Source: DATARH01 sp963712835 (GTDB lineage: Bacteria; Pseudomonadota; Alphaproteobacteria; ATCC43930; CGMCC-115725). Taken from it: a stretch of DNA of 64,000 bases. The stretch covers positions 620,001-684,000 of the forward strand of contig CAVQJJ010000002.1 of the NCBI GenBank assembly GCA_963712835.1, read 5' to 3'. Below, piece after piece: positions 49,165 to 56,728 of the stretch. The notes beneath the pieces were generated by a model that did not search any database, was not told where the DNA came from, and worked only from the letters and a program-made list of their open reading frames with translations. The position numbers were made by a program, and so were the translations under genes. How positions within the stretch are numbered: the stretch's first letter is position 1; each line of letters begins with the position of its first letter.

Positions 49165-50559
49165 CTAGCGCGGGATCGTCAGCCCGATCAGCTTTTCCGC
49201 CGCGCTGTCGACCGTTTCGAGATGACGACAGGTGTCGACGAGTTCGGCGAATTGCGCCGGGCTGATCTTGAGGCCCGGCTCGATCGGCTTGAGCCGCTGC
49301 ACGAGCGTCTCGAAATCGAAGATGAACTCGCGGCCGGTGCCTTCCTTGGTGAAGCCCCGGCCATCCTTCAAAAAGACCGTGATGCGCGGCCCGAACAGCG
49401 TTCGCCGCACCGTCGGGATGATCGTGACCCGGTGCATCAGGTCGAGCACCTCGGGCGGGTCGCTTTCGCCGGGGCCGGGCCGGTCGCCGCGCAGCATCGG
49501 ATAGCCGCCGGTGGCCGCACCGTAAGCGGTGAAATACTGCGTGCTGCCGACTTTCGGCGGGATGTCGATGCCGCGCACCGGGAAGAGCGGACTCGGATAT
49601 TCGGTCTCGAACCAGTTGACCACCGCTTCGATGCGGTCGATGTCGGCGTAGCGTATGCCGTGCTCGCGGCACAAAGCGGCGGTCACGTCGACATGCGCGA
49701 TGTTGTATCCGGCGGTCGAATAGATGCGGTACAGCGTCTCGAGGAAAATCCAGTCTTTTCCAAGATTTGCCGTGATCTTCGTGAGATCGGCGCGGTTGTC
49801 GCCGGTGAAGCTGTAGCGCAGTTCGCCCCGGCTGCTGCCGGCGTAGGAATGATAGAAACCGGCCTCGCCTTCGAGCGTCGTCTCGCCGCCCGGCGTGCCG
49901 TGCCGGGCGAGCGCGACGGCGAGCAACGCGTTGCGTACCGCGCCGCCCTCGCGCAATGAACGCCCACCGCTGCGGATGCCTTCGAGATTGCCCGCGGCGA
50001 GGTTGACGCATTGCGCGATCGCGCCATGCACCTGCTCCGCGTCGAGCCGGCCGAGCTTGGCCGCCGCCACCGCCGCGCCGAAAATCCCGAACACCGGCCC
50101 GGCATGGAAGCCGCGCGACATCACCGTCGGGATGAACTCGGCGGCCATGCGCTCCATGACCTCGTAGGCCGCCGCGACCGCGGTCAGAAACTCGCGCCCC
50201 GACGATCCGGCGACCTCCGCCGCAACGAGCGCCGCCGGCAGGATCGCGGTGCCGGGGTGGGTCAGCATGCGGAACGTGTCCCATTTGCCGCCGGCGAAGA
50301 TCGTCTCAGCGTTGACAAAGGCGGCGCCGGCCTTGGTGAGCTTGGCGCCGTGGCACAACGCGGTCGCGGCGCCGCCGCCGCCCGCGTCCTCTTCCTGCAT
50401 CAGCGCCAGCGCCTGGCGGCTCGCCGGCATGTCGTGCGCGACGAGCGCCGACGACAGCGCCTCCAGGGTCACGCCCTTGGCGCGATCGATCACTGCGGGC
50501 GGCAAATCCTCATAGCGCAACCCGGCGACAAACGTGCCGAACTCGCGACTCAGCGACAT
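49165..50559 (-). CDS. MmgE/PrpD family protein
   Basis: This 464-residue member of the 2-methylcitrate dehydratase/cis-aconitate decarboxylase/iminodisuccinate epimerase family has VIDRAKGVTLEALSSALVAHD near the start, AAFVNAETIFAGGKWDTFRMLTHPGTAILPAALVAAE, HAGPVFGIFGAAVAAAKLGRLD and FFKDG-like FLKDGRGFTKEG. No methylcitrate-cycle genes are present, so propionate metabolism is not supported. It ends a minus-strand series with the lipoprotein and the Gly-zipper protein. The C-terminus of a second member of this family is at the right edge of the window. Confidence 0.9.
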   Translation of the reverse strand: MSLSREFGTFVAGLRYEDLPPAVIDRAKGVTLEALSSALVAHDMPASRQALALMQEEDAGGGGAATALCHGAKLTKAGAAFVNAETIFAGGKWDTFRMLTHPGTAILPAALVAAEVAGSSGREFLTAVAAAYEVMERMAAEFIPTVMSRGFHAGPVFGIFGAAVAAAKLGRLDAEQVHGAIAQCVNLAAGNLEGIRSGGRSLREGGAVRNALLAVALARHGTPGGETTLEGEAGFYHSYAGSSRGELRYSFTGDNRADLTKITANLGKDWIFLETLYRIYSTAGYNIAHVDVTAALCREHGIRYADIDRIEAVVNWFETEYPSPLFPVRGIDIPPKVGSTQYFTAYGAATGGYPMLRGDRPGPGESDPPEVLDLMHRVTIIPTVRRTLFGPRITVFLKDGRGFTKEGTGREFIFDFETLVQRLKPIEPGLKISPAQFAELVDTCRHLETVDSAAEKLIGLTIPR

Positions 50560-50577
50560 TTTGGCGCTCCGCGGGCG

Positions 50578-50961
50578 CTATCTGCCGCGGGTCACCACCG
50601 CTGTTTGGAACGCCCTGGCTGCGGGCATCGTCTGGTGCGCGGCGCAGATCGACAGCGCCTTGCCCTCGATCGCCTGGATCTGCTCGATCGACAGATTGTG
50701 CACGTTGTTGCGCGCCGCTTGGTAGCCGATGAAGAACATCGACGCGGCGGCGCGGTCGTCGTCGCTGGCGCCGAGCAGTTCGGCGCAGCTGAGGGTGCGG
50801 ATCGGGATTGGCGCGGTCGAGGCTGCCGCTTCCGGCGGTGGCGGTGCCGCGGCGGGCGGTGGCGGCGGCGCGGGAGGAGCAGCCGGCGGCGGCGCCGAAG
50901 GCTGCGCGCAGGCGGCGAGCAGCAAAGCGGGAAGAGCGATGAGGGTGAGTTTGGAGATCAT
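50578..50961 (-). CDS. HdeA-like lipoprotein
   Basis: This 127-residue lipoprotein has a signal with lipobox LLAAC, then a Pro/Ala-rich linker (about 20-50). The C-terminal domain is SCAELLGASDDDRAAASMFFIGYQAARNNVHNLSIEQIQAIEGKALSICAAH with two Cys framing helices, similar to the HdeA/HdeB acid-stress chaperone fold. It is probably outer-membrane or periplasmic. It lies 18 bp before the MmgE/PrpD start and 12 bp after the Gly-zipper gene, so the three may be co-transcribed. Confidence 0.78.
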   Translation of the reverse strand: MISKLTLIALPALLLAACAQPSAPPPAAPPAPPPPPAAAPPPPEAAASTAPIPIRTLSCAELLGASDDDRAAASMFFIGYQAARNNVHNLSIEQIQAIEGKALSICAAHQTMPAARAFQTAVVTRGR

Positions 50962-50973
50962 GCCGTCCTCCCG

Positions 50974-51285
50974 TTAGCGGCAGTAGTAATCGTGCGAGCG
51001 GCGCTTCGAGGCGCCGGCGAGCCCGCCGATCAGGCCGCCGAGAGCCGCGCCCTGGCCGGGCCGGCCGTTGATCAGCCCGCCGAGCAGCGCGCCGGCGGCG
51101 GCGCCCGCCGCCGCGCCGCGCAACGCGCCGCGATTGGGCGGGCAGGGCGGCGGTCCGTAATAGCCCGGCGGCGGGCGATTGTAGTAGCCGGGCGGCGGTC
51201 CGTAACCCGGCCCGAAATATTGCGCGCCGGCGGGCGCGGCCATCAGCAGGGCCGCCGCAAAGGAAAGAACCGAGATTTTCCGCAT
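50974..51285 (-). CDS. Small exported glycine-zipper protein
   Basis: This 103-residue protein has a signal peptide ending APAGAQ. A Pro/Tyr/Gly-rich stretch follows (FGPGYGPPPGYYNRPPPGYY), then a glycine-zipper helix pair, RGAAAGAAAGALLGGLINGRPGQGAALGGLIGGLAGA, and a basic end with a final Cys. Glycine zippers insert into or span membranes; many small alphaproteobacterial proteins of this build have no known role. AAGGAG precedes the ATG at 51285. Confidence 0.82.
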   Translation of the reverse strand: MRKISVLSFAAALLMAAPAGAQYFGPGYGPPPGYYNRPPPGYYGPPPCPPNRGALRGAAAGAAAGALLGGLINGRPGQGAALGGLIGGLAGASKRRSHDYYCR

Positions 51286-51427
51286 CGCTCCTTTTCCTCT
51301 CCGGGGCGCCGATCCCAAGAGTAGAAGCCCCCCGCGCTCGTCGCGTCAAGCGCGAGAGGTGGTGCAGGATGGCGCAGGGGCCGCCGGCGGCCTACATTGA
51401 CGGAAAGCCGCAAACAGGAGCGCCGCG

Positions 51428-52219
51428 ATGATTGTCGAACAGATCTGGACCGGTAACGCCGGCCGCAATTTCAACTACCTTATCGCCTGCGCCGAGACCG
51501 GCGAGGCGCTGGCGGTCGATCCGCTCGACCACCAGAAATGCCTCGCGGCGGCGAAGGCCAAGGGCTGGACGATCACCCAGATCCTCAACACCCATCACCA
51601 CCGCGACCACACGGGCGGCAATGAGCAGGTGATGGCGGCGACCGGCGCGCCGGTGCTGGCGCACGCCAACGCCAAAGACCAGATCCCCGAAATGTCACGC
51701 GGCCTGCATGCGGGCGACACGATCAAGGTCGGCCGCACCGTCGAGCTGCAATGTCTCGACACGCCGGGCCACACCATGTCGCACATCTGCATCCTGGCGC
51801 ATGGCGCCACGCCGGCGCTGTTTTGCGGCGACACGCTGTTCAACGCCGGCGCCGGCAATTGCCACAATGGCGGCCACCCCAACGAGCTTTACGGCACCTT
51901 CGCCTCGCAGCTGTCGAAGCTGCCGGCCTCGACGCTGATCTATCCCGGCCACGACTACATCGTGAACAATCTCAAGTTCACGCTCGACCGCGAGCCCGAC
52001 AACGCCAAGGCCGCATCGATGCTGCCGGGCATGGAGAAGCAGGACACCAACCGGGCGCTGGTAACGACCTTGGGCCTCGAGATGGAGATCAACACCTTCT
52101 TCCGGCTGACCAGCCCTTCGGTCATCAAGCGCCTGCGCGAGGCGTTCCCCGATTTGCCGGATCAGCCGGATCAGAAGACGGTGTTCCTCAAGCTCAGGGA
52201 ATTGCGGAATAAGTGGTGA
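51428..52219 (+). CDS. Hydroxyacylglutathione hydrolase (glyoxalase II)-like
   Basis: This 263-residue metallo-beta-lactamase fold thioesterase has the binuclear metal motif THHHRDHTGG (His56, His58, Asp60, His61). TPGHTMSH, FCGDTLFNAGAGNC and YPGHDYIVNNL supply the other metal ligands. The C-terminal helical domain with NTFFRLTSPSVIKRLREAFP matches glyoxalase II and its glutathione-binding end. It would hydrolyse S-lactoylglutathione in methylglyoxal detoxification. No glyoxalase I is adjacent, though several VOC proteins lie nearby. Confidence 0.9.
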   Translation: MIVEQIWTGNAGRNFNYLIACAETGEALAVDPLDHQKCLAAAKAKGWTITQILNTHHHRDHTGGNEQVMAATGAPVLAHANAKDQIPEMSRGLHAGDTIKVGRTVELQCLDTPGHTMSHICILAHGATPALFCGDTLFNAGAGNCHNGGHPNELYGTFASQLSKLPASTLIYPGHDYIVNNLKFTLDREPDNAKAASMLPGMEKQDTNRALVTTLGLEMEINTFFRLTSPSVIKRLREAFPDLPDQPDQKTVFLKLRELRNKW

Positions 52220-52224
52220 TTTGA

Positions 52225-52305
52225 GGTCATCCCGGCGAAGGCCGGGACCCATTGATCCACCGCTCGTACCGCTGAAGCATGGACCCCGGCCTTCGCCGGG
52301 GTGGC
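52225..52305. repeat. Intergenic inverted repeat, CCCGGCGAAGGCCGGG type
   Basis: GGTCATCCCGGCGAAGGCCG (from 52225) is complemented by CGGCCTTCGCCGGGGTGGC (ending 52304) around a spacer of about 35 bp. This resembles the family B elements and separates the convergent glyoxalase II-like and VOC genes. Confidence 0.7.
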
Positions 52306-52314
52306 GCTCTTGCT

Positions 52315-52394
52315 CTACCCCAGCGGGCCTTGCAACACCTGATCCTGGTAGTTGCTCGCGATGGGTTTCGCGATGCTCAACGCATCCGACGTGA
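52315..52394 (-). pseudogene. Decayed second copy of the VOC gene 3' end
   Basis: The frame ending at TAG 52317-52315 reads NYQDQVLQGPLG, nearly the same as the C-terminus of the adjacent VOC protein (TYQDQVFQGPLG), with about 85-90 percent DNA match over 34 bp. The preceding 15 codons (IITSDALSIAKPIAS) are spacer. This appears to be what remains of a tandem duplicate. Confidence 0.65.
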
Positions 52395-53609
52395 TTATCC
52401 CAGCGGCCCCTGGAACACCTGATCCTGGTAGGTGTCGCCGAGCGGCTCCAGCGCCTCGGGCCACGGCGTCGTCACCTGGCGCCGCGCCGAGGCCGGGCGT
52501 ACCCGGCCGTCCCAGCCGATCTGCTCCATGTAGTAATAAAGCTGGATGCAGTGCCCGTCCGGGTCGAGCGCGAAGGCCGAATAGTCGATGCCGGGATAAA
52601 GCTCCGGCGGGATCGCATCGATGATCTCGACACCGCGCGACTTGAGGAACGCGACCGCCTCGCGGAGCTGCGCGTAGCTGCCGAGCTCGACGCCGAACGA
52701 CATGCAGGAGCTGCGCTCGGATAGTCCCAGCGTCTTGCGCAGTTCTTTCGGGAATAGCCCCAGCGTGTGGTGCTCGGCGCCGCAGCGCAGGAATACGCAG
52801 CGCGCGCCGCGATAGGTCGCTTCCTCGCTGCGCAGGAACCCCAGCCGTTCGATATAGAACCGCTCGGCGGCATCGACATCGTCGACGAAGAGGCTCACCG
52901 GGCCGATCTTGGTGATCTTGAACGGCCGCGCCAACAACACGCCCTCGACATCGTAGGTCTCGGCGAGGTTGCCGTTGGGCTTGTGCCCCGAAAGCACATC
53001 GATGCCCTTTGCCGTGGCCTCTTTCAGCTCGGCGGCCTCCGACATTTGCGGCAGCGGCGGCTTTTCCTGGAAGCCGCGGTAGTAGAGCGATTTTGGCTTC
53101 GACAGCCCGTTCCAGCCGATCTGCTCGATGCCGTAATAAAGCTCGTTGGTGTGGCCGTCCGGATCGTAGACATAGGTGTGCCAGTTGCTGCCCGGCATGT
53201 CGCGCCCGACGCGCTGGATGCGCACCTGGTGCGCCTCGAAATAGCTGTGCGCGTCGGCGATCTCCTTCAACGAGCCGCATTGCCAAGTGATCTGGTTGAT
53301 GGTGACGCCGGGCTGGAATTTGCGGTCGGCGCGCTGGTCCATCACCGCCTTCGAGAACAGCACCATCGCGTGATGGTCGGTGCCGTAGCGCATGAAATAG
53401 CCCTGCGGCCCGGCATAATCCTTGGGGAACCACGGCGCGCGCGAGAAATCGGCGAGGTCGGAGACCTGGAAACCGAGGAGGTCGCCGTAGAATTCGCGGC
53501 CCTGCTCGATCTTCTCCATGTTGAAGCCGAAATGGCCGAGCCGCCGGATCTTGAACGGCCGCTCCAGCATCACCCCGCCGACATTGTAGCTCTTGCCGTT
53601 GGCCGTCAT
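52395..53609 (-). CDS. Two-domain VOC (extradiol dioxygenase-like) protein
   Basis: This 404-residue protein has two vicinal-oxygen-chelate domains: RRLGHFGFNMEKIEQGREFYGDLLGFQVSDLADF... with DPDGHTNELYYGIEQIGW, and TKIGPVSLFVDDVDAAERFYIERLGFLRSE... with DPDGHCIQLYYYMEQIGWDGRVRP. HH, H and E positions typical of metal ligands are present (TDHHAMVL, AEHHTLGLF, ELYYG). Similar proteins are annotated as 2,3-dihydroxybiphenyl dioxygenase-like, but the substrate is unknown. The ATG at 53609 fits; a longer frame upstream is not conserved. A fragment of a second 3' end follows it. Confidence 0.88.
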   Translation of the reverse strand: MTANGKSYNVGGVMLERPFKIRRLGHFGFNMEKIEQGREFYGDLLGFQVSDLADFSRAPWFPKDYAGPQGYFMRYGTDHHAMVLFSKAVMDQRADRKFQPGVTINQITWQCGSLKEIADAHSYFEAHQVRIQRVGRDMPGSNWHTYVYDPDGHTNELYYGIEQIGWNGLSKPKSLYYRGFQEKPPLPQMSEAAELKEATAKGIDVLSGHKPNGNLAETYDVEGVLLARPFKITKIGPVSLFVDDVDAAERFYIERLGFLRSEEATYRGARCVFLRCGAEHHTLGLFPKELRKTLGLSERSSCMSFGVELGSYAQLREAVAFLKSRGVEIIDAIPPELYPGIDYSAFALDPDGHCIQLYYYMEQIGWDGRVRPASARRQVTTPWPEALEPLGDTYQDQVFQGPLG

Positions 53610-53726
53610 CGCTGGCGCTCCCTGAAACGCGGTCGATAGGTCATCATACACCAATCGCGTCGTGGCGGACGATCGGGACCCTCGCGGCCTGCGCCTGAGC
53701 GAGTGCGAAAATCCTGGAGGGAAGCG

Positions 53727-53879
53727 ATGGGGGAAGCGGCCACCTTGATCGTTGTCGTGCTCGCCCTGCTCGGGGCAGTCCATCAACCCCGCGAGAACCG
53801 CCGCGGCGGAGTGGGGTTTACGGCCCTGATAATCTTCGTCAACCGCCGCTGGCCGCGAGGCGCGTGGGCCGCTATTTGA
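53727..53879 (+). CDS. Candidate small membrane protein (50 residues)
   Basis: ATG at 53727 with GGAGGG five bases upstream opens a 50-codon frame. It holds two short hydrophobic runs (ATLIVVVLALLGAV and FTALIIFVN) joined by a basic loop (HQPRENRRGG), ending RRWPRGAWAAI. The ribosome site and the helix-loop-helix make it plausible. It is too short for standard ORF cut-offs, and its last eight bases overlap the convergent monooxygenase gene. Confidence 0.5.
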   Translation: MGEAATLIVVVLALLGAVHQPRENRRGGVGFTALIIFVNRRWPRGAWAAI

Positions 53880-54858
53880 AATTCGGCATGACCTCTTGAA
53901 TATAAAGCCGCAGCGATTCCAGCACCTGTCCGTGGCTCAACAGGCTGCCGGGATTGATCTCGGCCGACACGCCGGCGAGGTGCGCGGTGTCGCGCAATTC
54001 CATGAGCCGCTCGGTGACCATCTCCGGGGTGCCGACGATGCCCTTTTCGCGGCGCACGGTCTCGTAGTTCATCGGCCCGCGGATCAGGTCGGGGCGGTAG
54101 GTCGAGAAGCGCATCATCCCGGCTTCGGCGTCGGCGAGCGCGGCGTCGCGCGTCGCCGCGACATAGATCGGCACCTGCAGGTAGGCGCGCGGCTTCCCCT
54201 CGTGCCCGGCCTCGGCCCAGGCTTCGCGGTAGGCCGCCGTATGGTGAGCCAGTTCGCTCAAGGGGCTCGCGCGCACCGCCGAGAACAGCGGATAGCCGAG
54301 CGCGCCGATCGCCGCGTAGGTGTCATGCTGGCTCGCGGCGATGCGGATTTCCGGGTGCGGCTGCTGCACCGGACGCGGCACCAGCGTGAATTTCTCAAAG
54401 CTGTGCCAGCGCCCCTGATAGGACGCCTCGTCCTCGGTCCACGCCTTCTTGATGATCTCGAGGCTTTCGGTGAAGCGCTGCGGGCTTTCCTCATAGGAGA
54501 TGCCGTAGGCGTTATAGGCGCGCGGAAAGGCGCTGCGCCCGACCCCGAAGATCAGCCGGCCGTTGCTGATCTGGTCGATCGTCGCGGTCTCCTCGGCGAG
54601 GCGCAGCGGGTGACCGAGCGGCAGGATCTGCACCGCCGTGCCGATCTTGATGCGGCTGGTGCGTGCGGCGATCGCGCTCGCCACGGTGAGCGGCGCCGAC
54701 AAGAGCGAGCGGGTCGGGTTCATGTGGATTTCGGCGAGCCAGACGACATCGAGGCCCCATTCCTCGGCCGCTGCGATCTGCGCGAAGGAATTGCGGAACG
54801 CCTCCTGCTGCGAGCCGGCCTGGGTCGTCAGAAACTCGTGAAAGATGCCGAATTCCAT
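53872..54858 (-). CDS. Luciferase-like (LLM class) flavin-dependent oxidoreductase
   Basis: This 328-residue TIM-barrel monooxygenase has MEFGIFHEFLTTQAGSQQEAFRNSFAQIAAAEEWGLDVVWLAEIH, RLAEETATIDQISNGRLIFGVGRSAFPRAYNAYGI and a C-terminal GTPEMVTERLMELRDTAHLAGVSAEINPG. It is closest in style to alkanal/limonene-type monooxygenases using FMNH2. Its start is separated from the nitrile hydratase accessory gene by an inverted repeat, so common transcription is uncertain. It is one of three such enzymes in the window. Confidence 0.9.
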   Translation of the reverse strand: MEFGIFHEFLTTQAGSQQEAFRNSFAQIAAAEEWGLDVVWLAEIHMNPTRSLLSAPLTVASAIAARTSRIKIGTAVQILPLGHPLRLAEETATIDQISNGRLIFGVGRSAFPRAYNAYGISYEESPQRFTESLEIIKKAWTEDEASYQGRWHSFEKFTLVPRPVQQPHPEIRIAASQHDTYAAIGALGYPLFSAVRASPLSELAHHTAAYREAWAEAGHEGKPRAYLQVPIYVAATRDAALADAEAGMMRFSTYRPDLIRGPMNYETVRREKGIVGTPEMVTERLMELRDTAHLAGVSAEINPGSLLSHGQVLESLRLYIQEVMPNFK

Positions 54859-54880
54859 ATTTGCTTTCCGCTGGTCTCAT

Positions 54881-54970
54881 CGTCTTCCCGGCCGGAGCGC
54901 AGCGCAGAGCCGGGACCCAGGGCGAGCGGAAATGCGGTTGCTCCTGGGTCCCCGCTTCGCGGGGAAGACG
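54881..54970. repeat. Intergenic inverted repeat (family B)
   Basis: CGTCTTCCCGGCCGGAGC at the left faces GCTTCGCGGGGAAGACG at the right, with GGGACCCAGGGCGAGCGG / CTCCTGGGTCCCC inside. It lies between the nitrile hydratase accessory gene and the downstream monooxygenase and could end the nitrile hydratase transcript. Confidence 0.75.
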
Positions 54971-54984
54971 CCTATCTTAGCCGC

Positions 54985-55374
54985 TTATCCCCCAAAATGC
55001 TCTGGCTTGAGCACGATCGGGTCGCCATGCGGCGTCGTGTCGGCGGCGCGTTCCCAGGCGTCGCGGTAGCGGGTCTGCGTCCCACGGTCGGCGACGCCCT
55101 TCTCGGCGATTAGCCGCTCCAGCGCGTTCATCCAATGAAGGTAATAGGTGTCGCCGGTGTCGGGGTCGCCCGCCGCTTGCGCGCGTTTGATCTCGTCGGC
55201 GAGCGTCGCCGCCCATTCGGGCCAGGTGAAGAGGCCCTTCTGGTGCAATGACAGCGCCATCGCAAAAGCCTGCGCCTCCCACGGCTCGCGGAACACCGGC
55301 CCGTCCTCGCCTTGCGGCAGACCCGGCACCTCCAGCGCGGCGCGGGCCATGGCGTTGCGGTCGAAACCCGTCAT
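54985..55374 (-). CDS. Nitrile hydratase accessory protein
   Basis: This 129-residue protein resembles the cobalt-type nitrile hydratase activator (P14K/NhlE-like), which assists metal insertion and cysteine oxidation through subunit exchange. It has the beta-subunit N-domain-like block GPVFREPWEAQAFAMALSLHQKGLFTWPEWAATLADEIKRA and YYLHWMNALERLIAEKGV. The family is homologous to the N-terminal part of the beta subunit, and the same FxxPWEGRxHA-like motif is visible in both here. Its ATG overlaps the beta-subunit stop (ATGA), the standard operon arrangement. Confidence 0.9.
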   Translation of the reverse strand: MTGFDRNAMARAALEVPGLPQGEDGPVFREPWEAQAFAMALSLHQKGLFTWPEWAATLADEIKRAQAAGDPDTGDTYYLHWMNALERLIAEKGVADRGTQTRYRDAWERAADTTPHGDPIVLKPEHFGG

Positions 55375-56033
55375 GCCGCCACGAGATACGGCTCGAACGC
55401 CTCGACCGACACCTTGATCGTCGGGTCGGCCGCGTCGCCCCACAGTTCGCGCCCGGTGAACACCACCGTGTAAAGCCATTGCGGGCTCTCGTCGTGAACG
55501 TCGAGCGCCGCGGTGTCGGGATAGACATGGCAGCCGCGGATCGCCTCGACGACGCCCTCCTTGTCGCGGGCGTAGCGCGGCAGGCGGGTATGCGTCGCCG
55601 GGTTGATGTTGACGGTGCGTACCCGGTCGCCCGGCTTGAACTTCGCCGGCGCGGCGGCGGGGCGCTCGAAATTGCCGCGGATCGGCGGCTTTTGCGCATC
55701 GGCGAGGGTGACCGTACGTTTCAGCGTCACGCCTGGGCGCAGCGAGTGTCCCGCGGCAAGCTCGTCGGCGCCGATCAGGCCATAGTTCACGGCGCGGCGT
55801 TCCAGGCCGAGATACCAGCGCTGGTAATAGGTGCTGGCGAGATAGGTCGCGGGGTTGAGCGTCTCCAGCGACGCGCGGCCGCCGTCGATCGACCACAATC
55901 CCGCCGCGCCCAGCACGCGCTGCATCGCGTGCACGCGGCCTTCCCACGGCGCATGAAACACCGGCTCGTTGGGCTCGGGCTCGACCGGGCCGAAGCCGTG
56001 CATTCCGCCCATGTCGTGAACCGTGTTGCTCAT
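55371..56033 (-). CDS. nthB: Nitrile hydratase, beta subunit
   Basis: This 220-residue subunit has VHDMGGMHGFGPVEPEPNEPVFHAPWEGRVHAM at the N-terminus and YYQRWYLGLERRAVNYGLIGADEL in the helical part. The SH3-like C-terminal barrel is FKPGDRVRTVNINPATHTRLPRYARDKEGVV...LYTVVFTGRELWGDAADPTIKVSVEAFEPYL. All are typical. The beta subunit completes the active site and supplies Arg residues that hydrogen-bond the oxidised cysteines of alpha. Start and stop overlap the neighbouring genes by four bases each (ATGA), so the three cistrons are coupled. Confidence 0.95.
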   Translation of the reverse strand: MSNTVHDMGGMHGFGPVEPEPNEPVFHAPWEGRVHAMQRVLGAAGLWSIDGGRASLETLNPATYLASTYYQRWYLGLERRAVNYGLIGADELAAGHSLRPGVTLKRTVTLADAQKPPIRGNFERPAAAPAKFKPGDRVRTVNINPATHTRLPRYARDKEGVVEAIRGCHVYPDTAALDVHDESPQWLYTVVFTGRELWGDAADPTIKVSVEAFEPYLVAA

Positions 56034-56641
56034 GGTTGGGGAACTCCGGTGCCGATCATGCAGTCGCGAGTAACGATCTCGGCAAGCCGGTTTTCGCTCC
56101 AATTCTCGGTGCCGGGCGGGCGCATCGGCAGCACGATAAACCGCGTTTCGGCGGTCGAATCCCAGATGCGGATTTCGGTGTCGGCTGGCAGCGCCACGCC
56201 AAAATCGCCGAGCACGCCGCGCGGGTCGATCACCGCGCGCGAGCGGTACGGCCACGATTTGTACCAGACCGGCGGCAGGCCCAGCACCTCCCACGGATAG
56301 CACGAGCACAAGGTGCAGACGACGAGGTTATGGGTCTTCTCTGTGTTCTCGACCGCGATCAGATGGCTGCCGACCGGGCTGACATGGCCGAGGGAATTGG
56401 CCGCCTCGGTCGCGTCCTTGAGCAGCGCCGCCTTGAAGTCGGGGTCGATCCAGGCGCGGGCCACGAGACGGGCGCCGTTTTTCGGGCCGATCTTGGTCTC
56501 ATAGCTTTCGACGATCTCGTCGATCGTCGCCGGATCGACATAACCCTTTTCGGTGAGGATGGTTTCGAGCGCGCGCACCCTCAATTGGATATCGCTGAGC
56601 TCGGAATGGTCGTGGTCGTGAGTGTGATCGTGGTCGGACAT
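56030..56641 (-). CDS. nthA: Nitrile hydratase, alpha subunit (cobalt type)
   Basis: This catalytic subunit hydrates nitriles to amides. The 203-residue protein contains the metal site VVCTLCSCYPW with Cys109, Cys112, Ser113 and Cys114. Thr between the first Cys and Leu (CTLCSC) marks the cobalt type, whereas iron enzymes have CSLCSC. The N-terminus is His/Asp-rich (DHDHTHDHDH), possibly a metal-collecting tail. GGAGG stands five bases before the ATG. The gene order MFS, alpha, beta, accessory is an operon. No downstream amidase or aldoxime dehydratase is in the window. Confidence 0.95.
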   Translation of the reverse strand: MSDHDHTHDHDHSELSDIQLRVRALETILTEKGYVDPATIDEIVESYETKIGPKNGARLVARAWIDPDFKAALLKDATEAANSLGHVSPVGSHLIAVENTEKTHNLVVCTLCSCYPWEVLGLPPVWYKSWPYRSRAVIDPRGVLGDFGVALPADTEIRIWDSTAETRFIVLPMRPPGTENWSENRLAEIVTRDCMIGTGVPQP

Positions 56642-56728
56642 GCGAACCTCCGCCTGGCGCGGCCCGAAAATCGCACAGAGCCGGGGCGGCTTTCAATGTC
56701 CGGCCGATCGCGGCCGCGATCGTTTGAT

